A stretch of DNA of 64,000 bases, from the NCBI GenBank assembly GCA_037039925.1, contig JAXRKP010000678.1:7501-71500 (forward strand). Direction: 5' to 3'. Under the pieces are notes generated by a model. That model was not told the origin of the DNA, did no database searches, and saw only the letters and a program-made list of their open reading frames with translations. The stretch is from Doris montereyensis. Taxonomy: Eukaryota; Mollusca; Gastropoda; Nudibranchia; Dorididae. The first letter of the stretch is position 1; every line of letters starts with the position of its first letter. The translations under genes were made by a program, and so were the position numbers. Positions 12,340 to 24,970 of the stretch are shown here, in pieces.

Positions 12340-13560
12340 TGTTCTTGTTACAGTTGATTGCTTCCTTTTAATCCCTTTTTTTTTTTTTATTTTGAAAGAT
12401 ACAAAATGGCCCCTCTTGACCTGCTATAAAGAAGTCAATTATCATTAATGAAGTTCGATGCACGGATAGGAATACAAATTGAAGCACTATTTTATGTTGT
12501 TATTGTTATAAATGAGGTATGGTGAATGGCGTCTTGTATTATTGTGATTACATTTCACTGTGGCGTCGTGGCTTGGGGTGAGCTGGGGTAATTCCGTCCC
12601 TTAAATTGATGTTATTAGCAAGAACGGGGCAATTCAACCCCATGAAATAAAATCCTTATGTGGATGGAGTTATATATACTCCAGGGATGGGATAATCCGA
12701 GATCTTCCCTCTGTCTGTACTTTACTTGGGTTTGAAACATGATTTTAGCCTTCTGAAAAGAATATTTAAACTTTATTAGCCCACGACTCTAACTCCACTC
12801 GGGAGCAGATGAGTATCTTCAGTATACTTAGATGATGCACCTCTCGATGGCTTTTCTCCTAAAGAGAAAGCATTTGGATCGAAAATCCCCCCCCCCCCCT
12901 CATAGAAACCCAGGTACTCACATAAAACACAAGGAAACATGATCTGGATGCAATGTTTAAGCAGAAATTTGTCTTGATTTTAACTTTTAAGTAATTTGGA
13001 TGTTGACATTTTTGGTTCAAGTCCATGCAATGAGTCCTTGAGAATGGTTTTCTGACATTATAGGAATTCACTTTATCATAAATGGTTGAATGTTATTAAT
13101 AGGGAAATCTTAAGAAATATAGACCTATTAATATTACTCCATGAAATACACTATTTTCACAATAGTATTTTCTTTCTTTGCTCCAATATAGCATTTGTTT
13201 GGCAAAAAGTTGTATGTCTGATACAAACATTCAACTAGTATAACAACACTCCTGTTAATACGGCTGCTCATGTATCGTATCTTTGAGTTACAATGTTTTG
13301 CCACTGCAGTTGCAGACTATATTGGCTGCTCAACTGTGGTAAGTGTGAGTTACGATACTTGGCAAGTGCCAACTATTGTAACTTCAATTATCTCATTACC
13401 AGTGAAAGACCATGTCGTTCATGTCATAAGAACATATAATTACCATCTTCAGCATTATCTTGGGTAAGAGTAAGATCATTGCTTGATCTAGAAACAACAT
13501 AAAATCGTAAAGTCATCTTTTATCTTAAGTAAGAGTTCTGATTATTTTGTAACTCAAAGT
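12340..13560. other. Intergenic DNA, nothing recognised
   Basis: A mostly AT-rich stretch with a poly-C run near 12886-12899. A 65-codon plus-strand frame at 13270-13467 has no recognised domain, and imperfect inverted repeats of GAGTTACAATG type lie around it. Confidence 0.4.
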
Positions 13561-13564
13561 TAGG

Positions 13565-14120
13565 TGGCTGTCCGAAATATGTGATTTAAAGATTACAAAA
13601 AGTTCAGAATAAGGTAGCAAGATTGACCACTTTAACTAAAACACCTGACCATGTTACACCTGCATTAAAAGATCTCCATTGACTGACAGTTAAATACCTC
13701 ATCGATGTTAACGATTTTATGTCATGTTTATAATGATGTTTTTACGACATATCTTCCTGCCTGACCTCAAAGAACTATTAGTAAGTGTACAAAAATGTCA
13801 AATCATTGAGAACTTCTGATGCCCTTTTAATGTCAGTTTAGCCCGTATATCCTCTGCCTTTTCATAATTAAATCCTTTAATCTGGTTCTTTTAATTCTTT
13901 CAAAAGAAGTATAAAAAGTGAGTTATTCACTGTTGTTATTTAAAGTTTTTATACATAATATATTTATGATGTGTACACATGAATTGTTTTTAGGATGTGA
14001 TGTATGTTTGCAAAGATTTGGTCGTTTAATTTAAATATTGTCACAATGTTTAATGATTTGTAATCCATCTATTTTGTAAAGCGCTTCTGAGCACCTTTTG
14101 GTGGTAGTTAGCGCTACATA
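13565..14120 (+). mobile_element. 3' end of a CR1/L2-like LINE
   Basis: The plus strand reads LQKVQNKVARLTTLTKTP, then HVTPALKDLHWLTVKYLIDV, the usual C-terminal tail of the reverse-transcriptase region of CR1/L2/Jockey-group LINEs (QNxAARLxxxTxxxxHITPxLxxLHWLPV). A short 3' UTR ends in the common TGTAAAGCGCTTCTGAGCAC motif and an ATT tail. The element is 5'-truncated and broken. Confidence 0.7.
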
Positions 14121-14275
<155 letters not shown>

Positions 14276-14892
14276 ATTATTATTATTGTTGGTGTTGTTG
14301 TTCTTCTTCTTCTTCCTCTTCTTCTTCTTCTTCTTCTCCTCCTCCTCCTGCTTCTTCTTCTTCTTCTTCTTCTTCTTCTTCTTCTTCTTCTTCTTCTTCT
14401 TCTTCTTCTTCTTCTTCTTCTTCTTCTTCTTCTTCTTCTTCTTCTTCTTCTTCTTCTTCTTCTTCTTCTTCTTCTTCTTCTTCTTCTTCTTCTTCTTCTT
14501 CTTCTTCTTCTTCTTCTTCTTCTTCTTCTTCTTCTTCTTCTTCTTCTTCTTCTTCTTCTTCTTCTTCTTCTTCTTCTTCTTCTTCTTCTTCTTCTTCTTC
14601 TTCTTCTTCTTCTTCTTCTTCTTCTTCTTCTTCTTCTTCTTCTTCTTCTTCTTCTTCTTCTTCTTCTTCTTCTTCTTCTTCTTCTTCTTCTTCTTCTTCT
14701 TCTTCTTCTTCTTCTTCTTCTTCTTCTTCTTCTTCTTCTTCTTCTTCTTCTTCTTCTTCTTCTTCTTCTTCTTCTTCTTCTTCTTCTTCTTCTTCTTCTT
14801 CTTCTTCTTCATTCTTCTTCTTCTTCTTCTTCTTCTTCTTCTTCTTCTTCTTCTTCTTCTTCTTCTTCTTCCCTTCTTCTTCTTCTTCTTCT
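14276..14892. repeat. ~600-bp (TTC)n microsatellite
   Basis: Nearly uninterrupted TTC triplets from about 14300 to 14892, with rare TCC/TGC and CAT interruptions near 14335-14350 and 14811, following an ATT/GTT transition. Both strands give long homopolymeric frames (poly-Ser, -Leu, -Phe, -Lys, -Glu) that are artefacts of the repeat. Confidence 0.98.
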
Positions 14893-14899
14893 CTGATTA

Positions 14900-17330
14900 T
14901 GTGACACAAAAAGAAATTTTAACATTACGATTAAGTATTATTATTCTCTGACCTTGCGTTTGAATATTGTTGTATCGATAAACCTCTACGACTGCTGGAG
15001 CTGAGTCTTTTAATTGCCTTTTCGCATGATTTATCGCACCTCGAATAAACTGACAAAAACAGGTAACGTTTTATACATCAAGTTTCAATTGTTTCATAAG
15101 AAGAGGAAAACATTCAATCCAGTCCAGTCCAGTTTGGCCGATTAATAATAATAGGATTCTAAATCCGGCGACAGCAGAGCGCCACTTCTGACCTTGACAT
15201 TCGTCATAATATATCGTAACTTGACTCTCCCACGCATTGGGTCGTTTGCCACAATACTAAAAGCTGGGGTAGTCTATCGCCTGTTGGGGTCTTACTGGAA
15301 CCAGTCACCGTAAGATGGCAGACGACAGAGGATACTGACAGGATTACCAACAAAAGCATGTGGTCTTTCAGTACGGTGCCAAGGCGGGGAGGAAAAGAAA
15401 ACAATGTCTACGAATGAATGATTTTCCATATTTTACAAGGCTTTCCACGTCGGCTTTGATGACAATCAGATCTCTGACAACTGAAAAGGGGAAATGGATT
15501 TGATAGAATCAAGGGTCTTGACTTTGCTACATGTCTTCACTTCATAATATGACCTTCACATGACCTTTACGTGCTTGTTCGCGTATGTTTTTCATAGATG
15601 ATGTTTCTACATGAAATTTGCAGGACAAAACGGTGACGGTGTGTATTGCACAGTCACTATCATTTGCACTCGTGGGGTAGAGAATAACTAAGTAGAACAA
15701 AGCAGCCATTTCCATGGCAAAACAAGATCCTAATGAAAACATTCTGTGTTAGAAACAACTTGGGGGCTTTGCTCCATAATTAAATTATGTTTATGAAATA
15801 TAAAATTAAATGAGTGGCGATGGGGGATGGGGCAAAGATGGAATTATTAGCGGAGTGAAGAGTTAAGTGTTAGTTAATGTCAAACAGTCGAATAAATCAT
15901 CATCGAACACTCATTTTTCACAATTCCCCATTGTAATGTATTGTTAATATGTGTTTCTATTTGTTTCGATAAAATGATTTACCAAAACACTATGTGTTAT
16001 TCTGTCACACTGTCATGCAGCATGTAATTGCTTCGTTTTATGTTAAGTAGCTTTTTCTAGCTCACGTTAAAGACATCAACAGTAAGGAGAAGCAATACTA
16101 TCAACAACGACAAAGAATGTTGCAAAGGTTTCCTTTGGCATATTGTTTTACGCAAATCCTCATGGCGACATGCCAAGAAAACTAATGGAGGCATATATTA
16201 AAAGGATCTGACAAGGCTTTCACTTTCTTTAGTAATGCCTATATTATAATACAATACAGGTATTAGAAAACATTTGCCCTTTGGAAGGAGGGGGTGTTAT
16301 ATTATTTTGCTCTTTTCTTTGACGTCACGAGCCACTTGGAAGAAGATCTATCCACGAATAGACTGCATGGAACAGTCGCCCTGACGACAGAAGAGAAATG
16401 GTACAGGGTACTGAATGAAGAGTTATCGAGCAACATTTTGCAGTGATTTATTTCTATTTGCTTGTTCGTGTGATTATTTGTTAGTTTTTTTGTGTGTTTT
16501 GCTCACGTTTGTATATTCTTATGACGAATCTCCACAGGCATAGAGTCTGCCCCAAAAGTGGGATGTTAGCTGGAGTGGAGTGGGATCCTAGGGGGTAAAT
16601 GTATATTAGAAAAAAAAGTCGGTATCCTGAAAAAAGCGGGATGGTAGACGGATTGGGCTGTCAGGCGGTGGGATGTTAGGCGAACACCACGAATGTATTC
16701 TCATTCTTTGAGTCAGTCCAAAGTCTGCAACACAGATGGGAAATTTTCAAATAGAATTCAATTTCGTTGGAAACTGATACTTACATGTATCAAGAAATAA
16801 CAACCGCAAGCGGAACATTTTTGGATCGGGAAATTTTTCTGGAAAAACTATTGCTGCAATTGTCCTTTTCCAAGGGGGTACGGCCACAAATAGAAACTCC
16901 CCAACAATTGGTCGCTTTTAAGAACAAGTGGGCAATCCGAAAAAAATCAACAAAGAGGATTTCAAAACCTAAGTTTACAGTTGTTTTTTCTCGGGTAACC
17001 CTTCTATAAATCAGCAGGCACAATGGCCTATCCCTTGTTAAATAGTCTATCCCATCAAGTCTATCAACTTTTGAGTAAAAGTATAATGGTCTATCCTTGA
17101 CATACTTTCAAGTAATTTTATTCAGTTACCTCCAAAACTCCAGGCAGCGGACAGGTAAGCACTTGTAAGGGGATCAGGCGCGCCTGCCCTCCACAAATCT
17201 CCTGCTGCCTTGCAGGCGGGTCTTGGGTGACCAAATGCTAAGGGACTTAACCCTGACATAAAATAATAAGTCCCAGTAAGGGGGCCTCAAGTTGGCTGCC
17301 CCACCATCTACCTAGGGTACAGTGGGGTAA
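14900..17330. other. Long non-coding stretch, no gene recognised
   Basis: Several 60-80-codon frames (15204-15404 -, 15542-15742 -, 16767-17009 +) show no domain, splice or composition support. Segments near 16545-16690 repeat GGGATGTTAG-type motifs. From about 17120 the sequence is GC-richer and may be the 5' leader of the LINE that follows. Confidence 0.4.
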
Positions 17331-17349
17331 TCCCTGCTTATCCAAAATA

Positions 17350-19690
17350 AACAGTTTCAAAATATTAAAGAAAATGATATACCCGAATTGACGTTTCGAA
17401 GACGACTCTGGAAAAGAACACGGACTGTGATTTTTGGAACATGAAATATTAGGGCAATAAATGGAAAAGTTAGAATTAGCTGAAGAAATGAAAAAAATTA
17501 AATTAGACATTTTGGCCATTACAGAAACAAAGAAAAAAGGACAAGGAATAGAAAATGTAGAAAAAAAAATTGCTTTAATCTTCTCAGGATTAGATGTCAA
17601 AGATAGAGCTAGAGCAAGAGCAGGCCTCCTAATGCATAAAAGGCAAGAAAAGCTACTAGAAAATTGAAATTTATAAGCCCACGGCTATTAGAGGTAAATA
17701 TTAAAGCAAAAGGAAGATAAATTAAATTATTAGTAGCTTATTGACCAAACGAAGATGCCGCCAAAGAAGAAAAAGATATCTTCGAAAACGATTTACAAAT
17801 AGTTCCAGAGAAAGCTACTAAACTCAAAATAAAGGAACTAAATAAACCAGTAGTAAAACAGGTGTACCAATCTAGGATCAAAAGATTTATTAGTGAAAGA
17901 CAGATGGATCTGAATGATAGCACAGTGGAAGAAAAGTTGCAAATGTATAAAGAAACACTCCTCGGTTGTACTGAACAGGTCTGTGATAGGAAACAAATTA
18001 AAAGAGATAGGAAAAGAACAGCATGGTGGAATGAGAACACCAAGACTTAGATCAAAGAAAAGAAGGATGCCTGGAAGAAATACTTGCAAACAAAGAGACC
18101 GGAGGATAGGATAAATTAAAAGAACTACCGCCAAATAGGAAGTTAGGAAAGCAAAACAGGAACAATGGGAAGAGTTTGGACAAAGACTCCAAGAAAGCTA
18201 TCAAGAAAATCAAAAGCTGTTCTGGGGGGGGGGGGGGATGAACAGCATGAGAAAGACCAAAGCATGCCAATACTACAAATTAAGAATGTCAAAGGAGAAA
18301 TAATGAAAGAACACAGCGAAATCATGGAAACATGGAGAAAGCATTTTCACCAATTACATAATCCCTCCAGAACGTATGAAACAAGAAATACAGATCAGTT
18401 AGTAAGAGTAACACGTAATCCAGAGGAGACAGCTGAAGATGTAGATATATCAATGGAAGAAATCCAAACAGTTATAAGAAAAGTGGAATTAGGAAAAGCC
18501 CCAGGAGCAGATCAAGTTAATCCAGAAATGATTAAAAACCAAGGAGAAAGGCAGACAAACTACAACATGCAATATGCCAACAAGCATGGAAGTCCAAACA
18601 GATGCCAAACGACTGGGAAAAGGGAATGGGTAGTACCAATACATAAGAAAGGATCAACTATGGAAGGCTCAAACTATGGAGGAATATCACTACTTAACGT
18701 TCCAGGAAAATTATATACCAGGATACTGTAAATGAGACTAAGGAGTAGAGGATCAGATTGAAGAGCATCAGAGTGAATTTAGACTAGGAAGAAGTGTACA
18801 AGACCACGTATTTACAATCAAACAAATAATAGAAAAATTCCTTTAGAGAAACATTGACCTGCACCTGTGTTTTATTGACTTAGAAAAGGCATTTGACACT
18901 GTGAGAAGGGACGAACTATGGCATTCCTTAAAAGAACACAATGTAGAGCAAAATTTAATAGAAGCCATTAAAAGTTTTTACAATAAACCAACATGTGCAG
19001 TGAGAGTAGCTGGAAACATATCTGAAGAATTTGATGTAGATATAGGAGTAAGACAGGGTTGTAGCCTAAGTCTTCTTTTGTTTCTTCAGTCGCAAAGGCA
19101 TCCTTTAAAAAGGAAGAAAGGAATGTAGGTAAGTGGAAGCTCAAACCAGTAAATGTATCAATGCTTTCATTTGCTGATGATTTAGTTCCGTTTGGAAAAT
19201 CAGAAAGGGGCCTTCAATCGAATATCAACATGATGAATAATGAATTAAACAAAAGAGGAATGAAAGTAAATGCAAAGAAAACCAAAACAATGCTAGTAAC
19301 TTAGGAAACTAACACACAAAATCTTAAATTGGGCAGGAGAATTTAGAACAAGTTCAAAACTACAATTACCTAGGTGTAATGTTTAACAGCCAGAAAATCC
19401 AAAAGGAAAGTGCAATATATAACCATCTAGGAAAGGCATTTGTAGGTAAACAAGAATTGTCAACATCAAATTGGCAGTATACAACACAATTTATTGTCCT
19501 ACCCTCCTCCATGGCAGTGAAATTTGGACCTTAGACAGTAGGGAACACAGTAGAGTACAGGCAGCTGAAATGAAATATCTAAGGAGAGAAGTAAGGAAAA
19601 CTAAATGAGACAAAATCAGAAACACAACAATAAGAGCTCAAACCAAAGCAAATGGCACAAAAACTAAGACAGAAATAAATCAACATTCCT
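17350..19690 (+). mobile_element. LINE with FADD reverse transcriptase, internally deleted
   Basis: The endonuclease N-terminus (MEKLELAEEMKKI followed by LDILAITETK) is at 17461. It is cut after DLQIV near 17805 and joined to the linker (VYQSRIKRFISERQM), so most of the endonuclease is missing. The reverse transcriptase follows: GKAPGADQVNPEMIKNQG (18500), VPIHKKGSTMEGSNYGGISLL, FIDLEKAFDTVRRDELWHSL (18870), VRQGCSLS, and SFADDLVPFGKS near 19170. A poly-G run at 18224-18238 breaks the frame. The C-terminal domain is truncated. It belongs to the same family as the copies at 52.8-55.4 and 61.3-63.3 kb. Confidence 0.85.
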
Positions 19691-19816
19691 ATCATTTCAT
19701 AATTTTTCAAACCAATTGTGAACATTAATGAAAACATTGAATTTATCCATTTTCTCTTCATGCAATAGATTGCTAAATAGTAAAAGAAAAATCACAAAAA
19801 AACACGAAAAATCCCC

Positions 19817-20216
<400 letters not shown>

Positions 20217-20251
20217 TTTCTCTTTGTCATCGTGTATTTTATTCATTCTAC

Positions 20252-20369
20252 CAGCAAAGCAAGAGACTCTGTGGTTACATGTACTTGATCAAGCCAACAA
20301 TCTCACCAGGAGATAGAAAGAAAAGGAAATCCTACTTGACTTTATTCACTGGGTCGAGTGACGAGTTTG
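20252..20369 (+). CDS. Possible isolated exon, unidentified
   Basis: A CTACCAG acceptor-like sequence precedes an open segment reading SKRLCGYMYLIKPTISPG, then DRKKRKSYLTLFTGSSDEFES. A GTATGA donor-like site follows. The hydrophobic/basic alternation resembles the start of a PH-like fold, but no family is recognised and no partner exons were found. It may equally be chance open frame beside the microsatellite. Confidence 0.2.
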
Positions 20370-20423
20370 AAAGCACGTATGAACGTTTAAACAATAAGCC
20401 GAACTATCTTATTCACTTGGTTG

Positions 20424-20668
20424 CGACAATGGCCAAGTGATTGGGCTGCTGGACTTGGGATCATGAGGTCTCGGGTTCGAATCCTATCAAAACAAAGTCC
20501 AAAGTTGTGTTCCTTGGGGAAGACACTTAATAGAGATTTCCCTCACTCAACCCATGCGCAAATGGGTACAAGTACAAGATGCAGTTATTTACCCTCACAG
20601 CACTCGCCCTTACACGTGTGTCATGAGATACAAGATGCAATGCAGGGCATTAAGTAAGTTAAAAAAAA
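20424..20668 (+). mobile_element. tRNA-derived V-SINE
   Basis: An RNA polymerase III box A (TGGCCAAGTGATTGG, 20430) and a perfect box B (GGTTCGAATCC, 20474) form the tRNA-like head. The body contains TTCCTTGGGGAAGACACTTA and ACTCAACCCATGCGCAAATG, which match the conserved central domain of the V-SINE superfamily known from fishes and bivalves. It ends in a short A-rich tail. A second, more diverged copy is at 29408. Confidence 0.85.
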
Positions 20669-21005
20669 CATTCGACATCTTCCACCAGAGGTGACTTCGC
20701 CCTTTAGACTTTCATCTTTTCGGCAAGCTGTAGAGAAACCCTTAAAGGATTCCACTTCATTAAAGACAGTCACAAATCGTCGACCTTCTGATAAACTACG
20801 CCAACCTAAAAAAAATGATGAATTTTATTATTTTTAAATTACACCACATCTAACAAACAAAACCTTGGTTCGAAATTTTAGCTTTAATATTTTCAAAATT
20901 GTAAAACATACGATGCACCAACCTTTTCATAACAGAATCTTCTTCTTATAAAAACAGTGTTCCAACCCACCTAAATGATGAAGGCATGACTTATCGCAAA
21001 TTGAT

Positions 21006-21310
21006 AGGGACTCGGTAGTCCAAAAGTAAGGTATTGGCCTCTCAACCAAAAGGTAGTGGGTTCGAGTCCCGCCGAGTGTTGTAAAATTTTCTCGAGATTT
21101 TTTTATAGCAAAATCTACCCCCCTGGGTAGATAGATCGACACCTAGTCCCATCGGAGACGGATGAAAAAAGAAGGCCCCGTGTGGAGATCACAACACTCT
21201 GTGCACGTTAAAGATCACTTGACTGTTTACAGGGCAGTCCGGGGAAAATTAAAATAAATCCTACCAAAACCCCGAAATCACCTGAGTTGTGGATGTGGGT
21301 AAATAAAATA
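21006..21310 (+). mobile_element. tRNA-derived SINE (second family)
   Basis: The box B GGTTCGAGTCC at 21059 lies in a tRNA-like head starting GGGACTCGGTAGTCC. A body with CACCTAGTCCCATCGGAGAC, CTGTGCACGTTAAAGATCAC and TGACTGTTTACAGGGCA follows, ending GATGTGGGTAAATAAAATAAA. Pieces of the same body recur at 22009-22112 and 56540-56790, which is what marks it as dispersed. Confidence 0.75.
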
Positions 21311-22008
21311 AAATCAAGTCGCAAATTGAACGATTTACCAGTTGGGATGCCCTCGGGTCAGAAATCTCCATCCCATACGACACCCTGTTTGTCACCTGTT
21401 GTTCTATTGGACAGCGTAAATGGGGACACTAAGCGTCATCCTTGTAATTTTTAGCGCTATCCCTTTTTTTTTCTGACGTTTTCTCCATCTCACTCACCGA
21501 TAATAATAAATTATTTAACACGTTTCAAAGATATATTCAAGTAAGTATTAATATTTTGAAACTATTTTCAAATAGACACTAATATTGCTTCAAATTTCAA
21601 TTTAAAGTACTTGAACAGAACCTTGCTGTTTTCACCATCTCATTTCGTGACAAAATTTCATGTTTGTAAACTTTCTATTCAATCATAAATAAAGATACAA
21701 ATATTATGAATGTGAGAATGTTATAGTTGTATTGTCGGTTGAATGATGGAATCAGCTAACTGATATAAAATTGGAATTACGTTACTTTGTTTTTCTTTTT
21801 TTGTTTGAAACATCAGGGATGAGGACAAGCCCTGAAAAAAAAAGAACTTTATCGCCCCTTAAAAAATTCATTACGTAAGAGCATTAAATTTAAGTACATA
21901 TACAAGAAATATAAAGAAAAAGGCCGCAATATAAAAAAAAACTCAATGCTATCAGATATGCCAATTGTTGAGAACCAAAATTTTAGAGGGATTTTTTTTT
22001 CACATTCT

Positions 22009-22112
22009 GTGCACATTAAAGATCCCTTGGCTGTTTACAGGGCAACCAGGGCACATTTTTTTTAATTCCACCAAAACCCCCGAGGTCACTGAGTTGTAAT
22101 GTGGGTAAATCA
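22009..22112 (+). mobile_element. 5'-truncated copy of the 21-kb SINE family
   Basis: CTGTGCACATTAAAGATCCC, CTGTTTACAGGGCA and AATGTGGGTAAATCAA follow the order seen at 21200-21310, without the tRNA head. Confidence 0.75.
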
Positions 22113-22215
22113 ATTTATACCAAGAGAGGTCTGTATCATTTCGTCAGAGTACTGTAGTAATACATTGCTGGACTGGCAAGACAGGGTTTTGGAGTTGAGT
22201 CCTGTATGGCAACTA

Positions 22216-22218
<3 letters not shown>

Positions 22219-22250
<32 letters not shown>
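22219..22250. repeat. (TA)n microsatellite
   Basis: About 32 bp of TA dinucleotides. Confidence 0.95.
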
Positions 22251-22252
<2 letters not shown>

Positions 22253-22259
22253 ATGGGTT

Positions 22260-22900
22260 ATATTTTGTATCTATGGGTTTATTTTGTAGTATATTTAGCC
22301 AATATAGTTTTGCAGATTATTTATCCTCTGATTCTATAAAACATGAGTAAAAATTTTACAAGTGCTATGTGCACGTTGTGCAAGTTACAGATACCATAGC
22401 AGTTATTAAAAAAGGGTGCCCCCTCCCTCCCCTGATAGGATCTAGCCAAATAATTACACCCATATACATTACAAAATAAACAACAACCCAAAAACAGACA
22501 AAAACAAGTACTCATCTCTTCTTTTCGTTTATCTTCATTTCTTTATATTCAGAGCCACCTCTTCTCATCAAACATTCTTCATCCTCTTTTATTGCAGCCA
22601 CTAATTTTCCATAATGTTTGTTCATGTTTTCTTACTCATTTTTTCCATGGCTCTTTACTCTGTAGTCACTTTACTTCCCGCCAGAACATTTTACTACAAC
22701 TACAATATGCCCTAATGTTCTCTTCAAGCCCTTGCGCCCCCCCCCTCCTCCCCTCTCTCTTTCTCAACGATGCAATACTAATGCCTGCCACTCTTGGAAT
22801 GAAAAATCCTAATCCAAGCTAAACAATAGTATTTTTTTAAACAACTAGTGCAGCAACCCGTTTACAAAACGGATAAACAATGCTAGAGATCTATTTGAAT
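22260..22900. other. Non-coding stretch, nothing recognised
   Basis: AT-rich, then pyrimidine-rich near 22735-22765. A 76-codon frame at 22592-22822 has no support. Confidence 0.4.
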
Positions 22901-22906
22901 CCAAAT

Positions 22907-23308
22907 CTATGAATAGAAATCGATGTGTGAAAACTGTTTCCCATTGAAAGGTATTTGTATTCTCCAACCATCGTATCCATTAGGAAAAAAACATTTCATA
23001 CCGTAGTGAAGTGGGTCATAACTGTAGACTGTAGATCTAAGAGCTGTTTCATTATAACAACATAGATCTAGATCTACATCATTGTCAGCATTGTAACGTG
23101 AAGTTGATAGAACCTCACGTTTTCGCTTTGCCCTTGCTTCTAGATCTAGATCTATGTTGTTATCATTATCTAGAGCTAGATCTGGCCTTGATTCAAGATC
23201 TACATCATTGTCAACATTGTTACCGGTACGGGAATTTGACTGCACCTTTCGTTTTCGCTTGGCACTTCGAGTATGGTAGCTAAGGCTTTGCTTTCGCTTA
23301 CCCGTCAA
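22907..23308 (-). CDS. Hypothetical protein with internal basic/acidic repeat
   Basis: A 133-codon frame on the minus strand, not recognised. It contains two imperfect copies of a module made of a basic nuclear-localisation-like core (AKRKRKV and AKRKREV), a Ser/Arg stretch and an acidic DNDVDL repeat, about 40 residues apart. The C-terminal third (SYDPLHYGMKCFFPNGYDGW and onward) is of different composition and could be folded. At DNA level the duplication contains overlapping AGATCTAGATCTA motifs. There is no splice or expression evidence. It could be a genuine exon, a transposon remnant or an open repeat. Confidence 0.3.
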   Translation of the reverse strand: MTGKRKQSLSYHTRSAKRKRKVQSNSRTGNNVDNDVDLESRPDLALDNDNNIDLDLEARAKRKREVLSTSRYNADNDVDLDLCCYNETALRSTVYSYDPLHYGMKCFFPNGYDGWRIQIPFNGKQFSHIDFYS

Positions 23309-23309
23309 G

Positions 23310-24250
23310 AATACAATTACAATAGGCTAGTAATTTACACAAACATGGGCTAGCGGGCGAAGACTGTGAACGTTTGAATCACATTGGTCTTGGTTTACTC
23401 ACAGATCTATTAGATGACAGTATTTTACTAAATGTAAGGCCAAAATTCTTTGAAGAAAATGGTCAAAATGGTGTCTCAAGGATTTAATGTCTCTTCGTAA
23501 CAGCACGTCTTTAAACCATTAAATGCATTTATAAGGTTATAGAATGATGAATTTGAAAGGATTAGGGCTGCAAAACCCAATCACCAAATCGTCAAATATT
23601 ATTAGATACAGGCATTTGGCGCTAAATGACTCAAACTGGTATAATTACATTGGCTTCCTTTCATTTATTTAGTACAGTCGTTTGGTAGAGGCAAGGCTTC
23701 GAAGTCTTCATGGCTGCCTTTATTCGTATAAATAATTCAAGACTCAAATAGCAGGAGTAAAGGTATAACAGCTGTTGCCATAATTCTAGGGGGGGGCATT
23801 GTTGATTCCACATCAATTCTCTAACTCCATGTGCAATTTGACGTTTGAAATCATTGTCGTTCCTGAGATTCGCTCAGCCTAATTTTTGCTCATGAAATAG
23901 TCTATTTTCTATATAAGATGTCAATATGTATGAGTTATCTCCCTTTACGGGCGTGATTGGTAAAGGGCGTGGATGTCAGTTGGATTTTGTTTTTATTGAA
24001 TGTTACCCCCTCTAGCACATACATTGATCTCAGGTGATAGAAAACAGCAAGATAAATAAAAGAGGAAAAGGAAATAAGAAGAACCTACCAGTATACCCCG
24101 CTATCCACCCACGTCGGATATTAAAAGGGATACGCTGAAATCAAAGTAGCTTCACTTCATTAGTTCAAATCAAGCCCGAAATGTTCTACCAAGTGCATGT
24201 GACTAGCCCTCAAGTAATAAAATGCGTTGACCTTGAAAAAAAAATCAATA
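23310..24250. other. Non-coding stretch, nothing recognised
   Basis: No open frame of note, no repeat family identified. A GGGGGGG run lies near 23793. Confidence 0.4.
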
Positions 24251-24255
24251 CTCAT

Positions 24256-24379
24256 GTAGTATTGTAGTCCACTGGTGGTATTGTATGTAGCCCACATATA
24301 ATATCAACACAATACTACAGGTGTCTGATTGGTCAGGATGCTGTATAGTAATATTGTAGACTGTGAGCACGTGTCTATA

Positions 24380-24476
<97 letters not shown>

Positions 24477-24849
24477 GACAGAGACAGAGACAGAGACAGA
24501 GACAGAGACAGAGACAGAGACAGAGACAGACAGAGACAGAGAGAGACATAGACAGAGACAGAGACAGAGAGATTGCGTCTTCTTATAAGCACATAGCAGA
24601 CGTGCTCCGGTCTGCCTGGGCTTTAACCCACTAAAAAAAAGACAAGACCAATCGTTAAATAGTAAAATAGTAAATAAGGCATAATTATGTTTTCTTGGGC
24701 AGCGGTGCTTGTGTGCGTATAAAATGAGACACAAAGACACGGAGGTACTCCGATATGCCAAAAATCACGGAAATCCGGGAAAACTCGTAGTATTGTGTTA
24801 ATATTTTACGTAGGCTGCATACAATACTACCAGTGGGGTACACTACTAC
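24256..24849. mobile_element. MITE-like element with 63-bp palindromic terminal repeats
   Basis: The segments 24256-24318 and 24787-24849 are reverse complements of each other at high identity. Each is itself near-palindromic, beginning GTAGTATTGT and ending ACAATACTAC or ACTACTAC. They enclose about 470 bp that is mostly microsatellite plus a short unique region. No transposase is present. I could not identify a convincing target duplication, so class is unassigned. Confidence 0.6.
24379..24571. repeat. GT / GA / GACA compound microsatellite
   Basis: A short GT run, then about 65 bp of GA, then GACAGA hexamers. It lies inside the inverted-repeat element. Confidence 0.97.
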
Positions 24850-24970
24850 ACCCCTGGATTAATCATTTACCAGCCAATGAAATTGAAGTAAATGTTTCGG
24901 TATTTGTCCCATACGGGTTACAACAATGGCTGATGGCTATTCAGCCAATGAAATTAAGAAAGGCTTGTAG

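Noticed and set aside
18224..18238. G-quadruplex regulatory site
   Set aside because: A single poly-G run inside a dead LINE, most likely slippage.
20424..20500. Genuine tRNA gene
   Set aside because: Boxes A and B are present, but the flanks do not form an acceptor stem, and a V-SINE body follows.
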